In this document: positions 1 through 6,867 of the stretch, piece by piece
How positions within the stretch are numbered: position 1 is the first letter of the stretch
How the letters are laid out: the number at the start of each line of letters is the position of its first letter
DNA from: Aquirhabdus sp.
Lineage (GTDB): Bacteria; Pseudomonadota; Gammaproteobacteria; Pseudomonadales; Moraxellaceae
Length of the DNA: 7,426 nucleotides
Assembly (NCBI GenBank): GCA_030151145.1
Contig: JASLEL010000395.1
Span: forward strand, 1 to 7,426
Direction of reading: 5' to 3'
The notes under the pieces: model-generated
Databases searched by the model: none
What the model saw: the letters and a program-made list of their open reading frames with translations, nothing else
Told to the model about the DNA's origin: nothing
Made by a program: the position numbers and the translations under genes

Positions 1-1
1 G

Positions 2-1132
2 GCACATGTCGATACGCCCTTTACCTTCAGCTTTCGCGAACCCTCCAAGATGTCCTCCCCGCTGCTGCAACTGGATCATGTCGATGCAGGCTATCGCAGC
101 GAGACCGGCGACAAGATCATCGTCGGCAATGTGCGTCTGCAAATCACCCCTGACAGCCGTATCGGTCTGCTCGGCATGAATGGCGCAGGTAAGTCCACCC
201 TGATTAAAACCATCGCTGGCGTGATAGCGCCCTTGGCCGGATCACGGACCAACAGCGAACATCTGAATCTCGGCTACTTCGCTCAGCATCAGATGGACGC
301 ACTGGATGCCGAAGCCAGCCCGATGCTACAGCTGGCGCGTCTGGCAGGACCGCAAATCTCCGAAGCCACCCTGCGTGCCTTCCTTGGCAGCTTTGGCTTT
401 AGCGGTGAGCGTATGGAGACCCCTTGTGGCAGCTTCTCCGGCGGTGAGCGGGCGCGTTTGGCGCTGGCCCTGATCGTCTGGCAGCGGCCCAACGTCTTGG
501 TATTGGACGAGCCGACCAACCATCTGGACCTTGATATGCGTATGGCGCTGACCATGGCCCTGCAGGACTTTCAAGGTGCCGTGATTCTGGTCTCGCACGA
601 ACGCCAGCTCATCAGCAGTATCTGTAATGACTTGCTCTTGATCCATGCCGGACGCTGTGAAGTGTTTGAAGGCGATCTGACCGACTATGCCCAATGGCTG
701 AAGCAGGCACGTCAGGCTCAGATCAACGCGGAGCGGGCACTGGCTGCGGCACAGCTGGCAGCACAAAAAGGCAAGAAAGCCGAACCAGTCGTTGCGGCCC
801 CCACACCTGCGCCAGTACCAGTGCCAGCCTCCGCGCCTGTCGCCAACAAGGTCGATAAAGAGCAGCAGCGCAAAGACGCTGCAGCCCGCCGTGAGCAGAC
901 CCGGCCTCTGCGTGCCAAGATCGAAAAACTGGAAAAAGCCATCACGAGCGATCAGGCTAAACTGGCCAAGATTGAAATCGACATGGCGGATAGCGGTCTG
1001 TATGAAGCTGCACGTAAAGCCGAACTGATCAAACTCATGGATCAGCAGCAACAAATCAAACAGCGACTGGCAAGTGCAGATGAAGAACTGCTGACGCTCA
1101 TGATGGAATTGGACGAGCTGGAAGCCTCTTAA
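2..1132 (+). CDS. yheS: ABC-F family ATPase, YheS-like, C-terminal part (5' truncated by window edge)
   Basis: ABC-F proteins are soluble tandem ATPases without membrane domains; many act on the ribosome, and YheS is a little-characterised member. The reading frame is open from base 2, and the codons before the first ATG (position 50) read DTPFTFSFREPSK, matching the linker before the second ATPase domain of E. coli YheS. That ATG is therefore internal, not the start. Numbering from it, Walker A GMNGAGKST is at residues 42-50, the signature FSGGERARL at 129-137, Walker B with LDEPTNHLDLD at 152-162, and the switch His of VSHER at 183. A Pro/Ala/Val-rich linker (about 244-266) leads to a charged, probably coiled-coil tail (about 270-358). 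The stop is TAA at 1130-1132. About 376 codons are visible of a family length near 640, so the first ATPase domain lies off the left edge. YheS identity is from recalled similarity; ABC-F membership is certain from motifs. Confidence 0.93.
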   Translation, partial: AHVDTPFTFSFREPSKMSSPLLQLDHVDAGYRSETGDKIIVGNVRLQITPDSRIGLLGMNGAGKSTLIKTIAGVIAPLAGSRTNSEHLNLGYFAQHQMDALDAEASPMLQLARLAGPQISEATLRAFLGSFGFSGERMETPCGSFSGGERARLALALIVWQRPNVLVLDEPTNHLDLDMRMALTMALQDFQGAVILVSHERQLISSICNDLLLIHAGRCEVFEGDLTDYAQWLKQARQAQINAERALAAAQLAAQKGKKAEPVVAAPTPAPVPVPASAPVANKVDKEQQRKDAAARREQTRPLRAKIEKLEKAITSDQAKLAKIEIDMADSGLYEAARKAELIKLMDQQQQIKQRLASADEELLTLMMELDELEAS

Positions 1133-1143
1133 TCAGAATGACA

Positions 1144-1173
1144 CCTATATTGTTCCACGTGGAACAATATAGG
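1144..1173. repeat. Perfect 30-bp palindrome enclosing a parS site
   Basis: Bases 1144-1173 form a perfect inverted repeat with 15-bp arms and no spacer. The central 16 bp are parS and the outer 7 bp on each side (CCTATAT / ATATAGG) extend the symmetry. It begins 11 bp after the yheS stop. It could fold as a hairpin in the yheS 3' UTR, but no T-run follows on either strand, so it does not look like a standard intrinsic terminator. Its best explanation is an extended ParB-binding centre. Confidence 0.85.
1151..1166. promoter_or_regulatory. parS: parS centromere site 1 (ParB-binding)
   Basis: The sequence TGTTCCACGTGGAACA is a perfect 16-bp palindrome fitting the chromosomal parS consensus (TGTTNCACGTGNAACA). 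ParB-CTP clamps load at such sites, slide along the DNA and recruit ParA and SMC/condensin for origin segregation. The location, about 6 kb from dnaN on the origin side of the chromosome, is where parS clusters normally lie. It sits in non-coding DNA downstream of yheS. The parA and parB genes are not in this window, so the role is inferred from sequence and location. Confidence 0.9.
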
Positions 1174-1200
1174 CTTAAATCGACGCACATTAGCTGGTTT

Positions 1201-1216
1201 TGTTCCACGTGGAACA
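1201..1216. promoter_or_regulatory. parS: parS centromere site 2 (ParB-binding)
   Basis: This is a second identical copy of TGTTCCACGTGGAACA, starting exactly 50 bp after the first. Unlike site 1, the symmetry stops at the 16-bp core, because both flanking bases are T. An open frame starting at the ATG overlapping this site would read MFHVEH, which is simply the parS core translated and not evidence of a gene. Confidence 0.9.
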
Positions 1217-1634
1217 TCTTAATTCTTATCCGGCATCTCTGCGGCTACTGCACAAGCGCAGGCTAAGCAGAATAAATTCTCTCCTCTTAAATCCGTCGCA
1301 GCTGCTACGATTTCATATTTATCAGCGCAGCCTATTCTGTAGTCTGCTTCTCATTGTCGATTTCACGCTGTACAGGTTGTGTCATCAGCCCATCATTTTG
1401 CGTAGCAGTCGCGTCAACCCGTATTGCATCCGTAAATCTGATTGCATACGCTAGCGCCGCATTTCGGATCACAGGAAGTCCGTCCATACCGCCCGGCCGT
1501 CATACTCGAAATGGGCTCTGTGCTGCGCACTGCGTCAGGCCAAGCAAAGAACACTGTCAATGTCGACAGCGTCTGCTGACCCACGAGACTTGTGCCCGCA
1601 CAGCTAGTATCAGCAACAACATTGGAGTACATCC
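1217..1634. other. Gene-free interval between parS sites and the deiminase gene
   Basis: About 420 bp separate the second parS from the deiminase start. Short open frames exist on both strands but none has family-like sequence with a good ribosome binding site. The best is 51 codons on the minus strand (1332-1487), discussed in the findings. I found no convincing -35/-10 pair, tRNA, terminator or DnaA-box cluster. The deiminase promoter presumably lies here. Confidence 0.5.
1624..1627 (+). promoter_or_regulatory. Ribosome binding site of the deiminase gene
   Basis: GGAG lies 7 bases before the ATG at 1635. This good Shine-Dalgarno match and spacing fix the start so that the encoded protein begins directly with a Tat signal peptide. 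Confidence 0.75.
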
Positions 1635-3008
1635 ATGACCCTCTCACGTCGCACATTTCTTCACGCTGCAGGTGCGCTTGCGATCATGCCCATCGCCGCC
1701 TGTGGTAATACCGAAAATGCCCTCAATGATGGTGCACAGAACACCTCGGGCAATGGCACAAGCAATGGCAGCAATACCGCAACAGACTCAAATAGCATTG
1801 CCAATCCTGCCCCACTCACTCATGCATACCATATGCCCGATGAAGGTGGAGCACATGCAGCGACCTGGATGGCATTTGGTGCTACAGCCAATGCGTGGGG
1901 CACGACCGGTATTTATGGCGCCAGTCGCGGGATCGCACGCAAAGACTTGCTACGTATCGCGGCCAATCTGTCCCGCTTTGAGCAGGTCAATATGCTGGTG
2001 AATGATCAGATCGATCTGGCGCAAGCACAGCAGCTACTCACGCAAATCCGCAGCGAACCCACACCGCAGTTTGCAGGCACGAGTGCCTTGCCAGCTATAG
2101 AATCAGCAGGTGCGATCCGCTTCATCGTACAGGCGTTGGATGACTTATGGATTCGGGATACCGGACCCGTCTTCGTGCGCGACAAACAGAACGGTCTGTA
2201 TGGCGTGAATTTCAACTTCAATGGCTGGGGACAGCAAAATACCGGCGCGGCAGGCTGGAGCAAAGATACGCAGAAAGCCGCCAATGGCATACTAGACCAA
2301 CCCATCGCAGAGGACCAGCAGATCGCTGATGCTGTCCTCAAGCTAACTAGTGCAACCAAACTCAGTACCTGGCTGGTGCTGGAGGGCGGTGGTATCGAGG
2401 TTAATGGTAAGGGCACCGCGATCTGTAGTGAAAGCTGTATCCTCAACCCCAACCGCAATCCCGGACGTAGTAAGGCTGAGGTCGAAGCAGAGCTACAGCG
2501 CCTGCTCGGCATCCAGAAAGTCATCTGGTTACCCGGCGTCAAAGCCAAAGACATCACCGATGGCCATGTCGACTTCTATGCCCGTTTCACCAATGATACG
2601 ACCGTGGTGTATACGCTGGATGATGATCCTCAATCACCAGACCACGCGGCAACATTGCTTAATCAGCAGATACTCACGAGAGCAACCGATGCACAAGGCA
2701 ACAAGATCACTGCTATCCCCTTGCATAGTCCTGACTTCAGCCGCGTGCAGGCCGCTGTCGAATCACGAAATGGCTGGCATAGTGGCGCATCGTTCTTTAA
2801 CACGACAGGATTTGCTGCAGGCTATGTCGGCTTCTATGTCATACATGACTGCGTCCTGATGGCGCAGTTTGGCGACACTGGAGCGGATCAGGCGGCTTTC
2901 AGTACCTTGCAGAATCTCTACCCCACCCGTACGGTGATCCAGATCACCACCGATGGCATCGCCAATGGCGGCGGGACTATCCATTGTGCGACACAGCAGC
3001 AGATCTAA
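1635..3008 (+). CDS. Predicted Tat-exported lipoprotein deiminase (agmatine deiminase / PPAD family)
   Basis: The family (PAD_porph, guanidine-modifying superfamily) hydrolyses guanidino groups to ureido groups plus ammonia; members act on agmatine (AguA) or on peptidyl-arginine (P. gingivalis PPAD). The 457-residue product starts with a Tat motif, SRRTFL (residues 4-9), then a short hydrophobic stretch and a lipobox IAAC with the predicted lipidated Cys at 23. A Asn/Gly/Ser/Thr-rich linker (about 24-58) follows. The catalytic domain covers about 60-456: DLWIRDTGP at 170-178, LEGGGIEVNGKGT at 249-261, DGHVD at 309-313 with the catalytic His 311, and GGGTIHCATQQQ at 445-456 with the nucleophilic Cys 451. 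The core matches AguA, which is usually cytoplasmic and about 370 aa; the extra length is the signal and linker. It stands alone, convergent with gyrB. Substrate is not decidable: free agmatine in the periplasm or a peptide arginine are both possible. Position 399 (YVGFY) seems unusual. Confidence 0.88.
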   Translation: MTLSRRTFLHAAGALAIMPIAACGNTENALNDGAQNTSGNGTSNGSNTATDSNSIANPAPLTHAYHMPDEGGAHAATWMAFGATANAWGTTGIYGASRGIARKDLLRIAANLSRFEQVNMLVNDQIDLAQAQQLLTQIRSEPTPQFAGTSALPAIESAGAIRFIVQALDDLWIRDTGPVFVRDKQNGLYGVNFNFNGWGQQNTGAAGWSKDTQKAANGILDQPIAEDQQIADAVLKLTSATKLSTWLVLEGGGIEVNGKGTAICSESCILNPNRNPGRSKAEVEAELQRLLGIQKVIWLPGVKAKDITDGHVDFYARFTNDTTVVYTLDDDPQSPDHAATLLNQQILTRATDAQGNKITAIPLHSPDFSRVQAAVESRNGWHSGASFFNTTGFAAGYVGFYVIHDCVLMAQFGDTGADQAAFSTLQNLYPTRTVIQITTDGIANGGGTIHCATQQQI

Positions 3009-3068
3009 GCATCATTCATATCTCATGCAACTGGCGCACGGCCTTAGCAGACCATCCCCACACGCAAC

Positions 3069-3096
3069 AAAAAAGCACCCCTCAGGGTGCTTTTTT
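3069..3096. terminator. Bidirectional intrinsic terminator between the deiminase gene and gyrB
   Basis: A perfect GC-rich stem, GCACCC (3075-3080) and GGGTGC (3085-3090), closes a CTCA loop. It is flanked by six A (3069-3074) and six T (3091-3096), giving a U-run after the hairpin when read from either side. It lies 60 bp after the deiminase stop and 14 bp after the end of gyrB, and serves both convergent transcripts. Confidence 0.93.
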
Positions 3097-3110
3097 AGTC
3101 TCAGCGTGAA

Positions 3111-5576
3111 TCAGGCGTCGAGGTTGGCGACCGACAGCGCGTTAGTCTCAATAAACTCACGACGCGGCTCGACATCATCGCCCATCAGACAGGAGAACAT
3201 ATGATCCGCTTCGATGGCATCCTGAATGTTCACGCGCAGCATGCGGCGATTTTCCGGGTCCATCGTCGTTTCCCAGAGCTGTTCTGGGTTCATTTCTCCC
3301 AGTCCTTTATAACGCTGGATATTGAGGCCCCGACGCGAATCCAGCATCAGCTGACTCCACAGCTCGGTGAAACTGCGGATCGGCAGGACTTTTTCACCGC
3401 GCTTAAGCACTGCACTCTCTTCTAACACATGCACCCAAGCCTGTGAGAGGCGCATCAGCTTGTGATATTCACCCGAATGGAAGAAGGCGGTATCCAGCAG
3501 ATAGTGATGCGGCAACTGATGGATATAGATCGTCAAACGGGGCAGATGCATGGCCTTATCGTCTTCACCCATCGTTTCAATGCTGATGGTGGGTTTCAGA
3601 CCTGGCTCTTTGGCAGCGATTGCCGCGACGAGTTTGTCTGTCCATACCTCAACCACGGCACGATCATGCAACTGCTCTTCTTCGAGGCTCTCTTGCTGGA
3701 TCAGGCTATTGAGCATCGCCAGCGGATAGCGTTGTGACAGACGCTGAATCACTTTTTGCGTGGCCTGATAGTCTTTGAGCAAAGCCTCCAAGGCTGCACC
3801 CGCGATACCTGGCGCATCAGGATTCACATGCAGCGCAACATCATCCAGCGCACTCGACAGCAGATATTCATCCAGCGCGTCGTTGTCTTTCAGATACTGC
3901 TCGTGCTTGCCTTTCTTGATCTTGTACAGCGGCGGCTGAGCGATATAGATATAGCCCCGCTCAAACAGCTCCGGCATCTGGCGGAAGAAGAAGGTCAAGA
4001 GCAGCGTGCGAATGTGCGAGCCGTCCACGTCCGCATCGGTCATGATGATGATCTTGTGGTAGCGCAGCTTCTCAGGATTGTACTCCTCCTGCCCGATGCC
4101 GCAGCCCAGCGCAGTGATCAGCGTACCGACTTCTTGACTGGAGATCATACGATCAAAGCGGGCGCGCTCGACGTTCAAGATCTTACCCTTGAGCGGCAGG
4201 ATGGCCTGCATCTTGCGGTTACGACCCTGCTTGGCACTACCGCCCGCAGAGTCACCCTCGACGATATAGAGTTCGGACAGTGCTGGATCTTTCTCCTGAC
4301 AGTCAGCAAGCTTGCCCGGCAGACCGGCGATATCCAGCGCGCTCTTACGACGGGTCATCTCACGCGCCTTACGTGCGGCTTCACGTGCCCGTGCTGCATC
4401 GATGATTTTGCCAACGATGGCTTTGGCCGCTTGCGGACGCTCGAGCAGGTATGCGGAGAATTCGCGGTTCATCGCGGACTCAACGGCAGGACGCACTTCA
4501 CTCGACACCAGCTTTTCTTTGGTTTGGCTTGAGAACTTGGGATCCGGGACCTTGACCGAGACGATCGCAGTCAGTCCTTCACGCGCATCATCACCCGTGA
4601 TATCGACTTTCTCTTTCTTGAGGACGTTTTCGGTTTCCATGTAGCTGTTCATGGCGCGAGTCAACGCGGCACGGAAGCCGGCGAGGTGAGTACCGCCGTC
4701 TTTTTGCGGGATATTGTTGGTGAAACAATAGACCGTGTCCTGCTTGTAGCTGTCAGTCCACTGCAGCGCGACTTCGACACCGATGCCATGATCACTGTCC
4801 ACGGTAAAGTGGAAAATGTCGATCAAAGGATGCTTGCCCTGATTGATGAATTTGACAAACTCAGCCAAGCCGCCTTCGGAGCTGAACACCTGCTCCAGAT
4901 CCGCGCGCTCATCACGCAGCACGATCTTGACGCCGGAATTCAAGAAGGATAGTTCGCGCAGACGGCGCAGCAGGACGTCATAGTTAAAGATGGTCTGGGT
5001 GAAGGTCTCCGGACTCGGCCAGAAACGGATGCGTGTACCGCGTTTGGTGGTCGCGCCTGTCTGCTTCAGTCGGTAGTCGGGCACACTGTCGGTGTACTCC
5101 TGCACGTACTGGATGCCTTCTTTCCAGATTGTCAGCTCCAGCTTGGAGGACAGCGCATTCACTACCGATACGCCTACACCGTGCAGACCGCCCGAGACTT
5201 TATAGCTGTTGTCGTCAAACTTACCACCGGCATGCAGGATGGTCATGATCACTTCCGCAGCCGACACGCCTTCTTCGGCATGGATATCGACCGGGATGCC
5301 GCGACCATTGTCCGAGACACTGCATGACTCGTCGCTATGGATGGTCACCACGATCTCGTCGCAATAGCCCGCCAGCGCTTCATCGATGGCATTATCAACG
5401 ACTTCAAACACCATATGATGCAGACCGGTACCGTCATCGGTATCGCCAATGTACATGCCCGGTCGTTTGCGGACGGCGTCCAGTCCACGCAGCACTTTAA
5501 TATTGGACGAATCGTAAGTCGGTTCGATCGCAGCGGCTGGGGTTACGTCATCAACGTGAGATGTCTCTTGGCTCAT
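3111..5576 (-). CDS. gyrB: DNA gyrase subunit B
   Basis: GyrB is the ATPase subunit of the A2B2 gyrase, which introduces negative supercoils ahead of replication and transcription. The 821-residue protein is full length (E. coli 804). Visible parts: GHKL ATPase with DNAIDEALAG (61-70), DNGRGIP (89-95) and GGLHGVGVSVVNALS (129-143); transducer with QWTDSY (272-277) and FTNNIPQKDGGTHLAGF (285-301); Toprim with ELYIVEGDSAGG (435-446), PLKGK (461-465) and the metal-binding TDADVDGSH (513-521); an insert of about 170 residues (about 560-735) typical of gammaproteobacteria; and the tail QRYKGLGEMNPEQLW (754-768). The positions matching E. coli Asp426 and Lys447 in the quinolone-resistance region are unchanged (Asp442, Lys463). 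The start ATG has AGGA 9 bases upstream (5586-5589). It lies 168 bp after recF with its own AT-rich leader, so it probably has a promoter of its own besides read-through from dnaN-recF. Confidence 0.98.
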   Translation of the reverse strand: MSQETSHVDDVTPAAAIEPTYDSSNIKVLRGLDAVRKRPGMYIGDTDDGTGLHHMVFEVVDNAIDEALAGYCDEIVVTIHSDESCSVSDNGRGIPVDIHAEEGVSAAEVIMTILHAGGKFDDNSYKVSGGLHGVGVSVVNALSSKLELTIWKEGIQYVQEYTDSVPDYRLKQTGATTKRGTRIRFWPSPETFTQTIFNYDVLLRRLRELSFLNSGVKIVLRDERADLEQVFSSEGGLAEFVKFINQGKHPLIDIFHFTVDSDHGIGVEVALQWTDSYKQDTVYCFTNNIPQKDGGTHLAGFRAALTRAMNSYMETENVLKKEKVDITGDDAREGLTAIVSVKVPDPKFSSQTKEKLVSSEVRPAVESAMNREFSAYLLERPQAAKAIVGKIIDAARAREAARKAREMTRRKSALDIAGLPGKLADCQEKDPALSELYIVEGDSAGGSAKQGRNRKMQAILPLKGKILNVERARFDRMISSQEVGTLITALGCGIGQEEYNPEKLRYHKIIIMTDADVDGSHIRTLLLTFFFRQMPELFERGYIYIAQPPLYKIKKGKHEQYLKDNDALDEYLLSSALDDVALHVNPDAPGIAGAALEALLKDYQATQKVIQRLSQRYPLAMLNSLIQQESLEEEQLHDRAVVEVWTDKLVAAIAAKEPGLKPTISIETMGEDDKAMHLPRLTIYIHQLPHHYLLDTAFFHSGEYHKLMRLSQAWVHVLEESAVLKRGEKVLPIRSFTELWSQLMLDSRRGLNIQRYKGLGEMNPEQLWETTMDPENRRMLRVNIQDAIEADHMFSCLMGDDVEPRREFIETNALSVANLDA

Positions 5577-5602
5577 GCATCTGATTCCTGATCAAGTACA
5601 AC

Positions 5603-5636
5603 ATACAAATGAATTAACACTTTGATTCATTTGTAT
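5603..5636. repeat. Inverted repeat in the gyrB leader
   Basis: Perfect 12-bp arms, ATACAAATGAAT (5603-5614) and ATTCATTTGTAT (5625-5636), are separated by 10 bp. The repeat ends 26 bp before the gyrB start codon and lies between the promoter-like elements and the ribosome binding site. It could be an operator or a weak AT-rich 5' UTR hairpin. No T-run follows the hairpin on the gyrB strand, so it is not a normal terminator. Confidence 0.8.
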
Positions 5637-5652
5637 AAAAAATTAGACTAAC

Positions 5653-5701
5653 TGCTTATTATAAAAGCAATTTTTTCAATTATATATAGGGGAATTGTCA
5701 A
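5653..5701 (-). promoter_or_regulatory. Probable gyrB promoter region
   Basis: This AT-rich tract in the recF-gyrB gap has, on the gyrB strand, TTGACA (5696-5701) and two perfect TATAAT hexamers (5679-5684 and 5658-5663). No pair is at the canonical 17 bp: TTGACA to the nearer TATAAT is only 11 bp, and the hexamer 17 bp upstream of the farther TATAAT is TATATA. The farther TATAAT sits inside a small dyad (TGCTT / AAGCA, 5653-5669). A promoter is very likely here, but which elements are used is unclear. Confidence 0.55.
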
Positions 5702-5744
5702 CCTGTCCAGATGGAACGAGTCGCCATATCCATGGATTCAACAT

Positions 5745-6809
5745 TTAGTCATGCTGGAGCTGTCCCTGATCCAGATGATAGATGGCTTGATCTACAGCGA
5801 CCTCACGCAGTGCCGCCAGTACCGCTGGCAAATCCACCGTCGTCAGAAAGATCTGACAGTCCAGAGCGACCAAAAACTGTACCAGACGTGCTTGCGCTGC
5901 GGCATCAAGCTCAGCCGTCATATCATCTAATAATACCACACTTGCATGCCCCTCTGCATGCAGCAGACGCATTTGCGACAGCTTGAGCGCGATGATCAGC
6001 ATTTTTTTCTGTCCGCGTGACAAAAGCTGTTCTGCAGCGCCAAATGGGGTCTTAAAGCGCAGATCCGCCCGATGTATACCATGCAGACTATGACCCCGCT
6101 CAGCATCACGCTCACGTGAATCCAGCAGCGTCTGAGCCAGTCCGGTCTCGACATCATAGCCCGGTGTATAGCCCAGGCTGATCTCTTGATCCGGCAAGAT
6201 TTCGGCAATCACCTCATTAAAGACCTGCTGCCAGCGTGTGAGTACCGCCTGACGCAGGCCATGGATCAGCTCACCCGACTGTGCCATCTCCTGCTCCCAC
6301 ACCAGCAGCGTGTGATGACTATGGGCCATTTTAAGCAGACTGTTGCGCTGCTTCAGTGCACGCTGATAACGCAACCATTGCGGATAGAACTCACGTTCCA
6401 CGTGGAACATCAACCAATCGAGGAGCTGTCGGCGTGGTTTGCTGCCACTGTCGAGCAGATCCATGTTTTCGGGATTGATGAGCTGTACTGGCAGGAGTCG
6501 GGCAATATCACTCTGCGTCACGGTATTGCCATCGAGACGCAGCAGAGATTGTTCAGTAGATTTTTGCAGACCGATGCGATGACTGGATGACTCGGCAAAA
6601 ATCACCGTTTCACGTGAATCATGCTGGATATAGTGGCGCGGGTTAACCGTACGAAAGGACCGTCCCGAAGACAGCAAATGTAAGGCTTCAATGAGAGAGG
6701 ATTTGCCGCTGCCGTTGGCACCGTGAATGATGTTCAGCGGTGCCAGATCAGACAGCATGATGCTGGTGAGATTTCTGAGAGCCTGAATCCTGATCCGGTC
6801 AAAATGCAT
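5745..6809 (-). CDS. recF: DNA replication and repair protein RecF
   Basis: RecF is an SMC-like ATPase that binds single-strand/double-strand junctions and, with RecO and RecR, helps load RecA at gaps and stalled forks. The 354-residue product matches the family length (E. coli 357). Walker A GANGSGKSS is at 30-38, the ABC-type signature LSRGQKK at 263-269, and Walker B VVLLDDMTAELD at 291-302. The start ATG has a modest AGTAGG-like site upstream; the stop is TAA. It follows dnaN by 57 bp with no clear terminator between, so the two are probably co-transcribed. The codons for residues 134-139 (MFHVER) contain a near-perfect parS site. Confidence 0.97.
   Translation of the reverse strand: MHFDRIRIQALRNLTSIMLSDLAPLNIIHGANGSGKSSLIEALHLLSSGRSFRTVNPRHYIQHDSRETVIFAESSSHRIGLQKSTEQSLLRLDGNTVTQSDIARLLPVQLINPENMDLLDSGSKPRRQLLDWLMFHVEREFYPQWLRYQRALKQRNSLLKMAHSHHTLLVWEQEMAQSGELIHGLRQAVLTRWQQVFNEVIAEILPDQEISLGYTPGYDVETGLAQTLLDSRERDAERGHSLHGIHRADLRFKTPFGAAEQLLSRGQKKMLIIALKLSQMRLLHAEGHASVVLLDDMTAELDAAAQARLVQFLVALDCQIFLTTVDLPAVLAALREVAVDQAIYHLDQGQLQHD
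6394..6409. promoter_or_regulatory. parS: parS-like site 3, inside the recF coding sequence
   Basis: CGTTCCACGTGGAACA matches the two upstream parS sites at 15 of 16 bases, differing only at the outermost base; the inner 14 bp are a perfect palindrome. It falls in codons 134-139 of recF (MFHVER). It is about 5.2 kb from sites 1 and 2. A one-base change at an outer position is usually tolerated by ParB, so binding is likely. Confidence 0.75.
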
Positions 6810-6867
6810 AAGCCTACTTCAGACAAAGAAAAATCAGAGCGCCGGATCACGGCACCCAGACTAGACA

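Noticed and set aside
326..1054. 242-codon minus-strand open frame opposite yheS
   Set aside because: It is a shadow of the ABC-F gene, whose ATPase motifs prove the plus-strand frame.
1144..1180. The 30-bp palindrome as an intrinsic terminator of yheS
   Set aside because: No T-run follows the stem on either strand, and the parS core explains its centre better; transcript mapping could still show a role.
1200..1454. 84-codon plus-strand frame starting MFHVEHLNSYPAS
   Set aside because: The first residues are the translated parS palindrome, there is no ribosome binding site, and the rest has no family-like sequence.
1354..1656. Overlapping open frames of 80-94 codons on both strands before the deiminase gene
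   Set aside because: They are rich in Cys, Ser and Arg, overlap each other and the deiminase start or its ribosome binding site, and show no recognisable motif.
3756..4532. 258-codon plus-strand open frame opposite gyrB
   Set aside because: It is wholly antisense to the conserved Toprim coding sequence of gyrB and explained by its codon use.
6108..6123. Another CACGTG-containing stretch in recF as a parS site
   Set aside because: Only the centre matches and the outer bases disagree. It shares TCACGTGAATC with the site at 6606 because both encode Asp-Ser-Arg-Glu.
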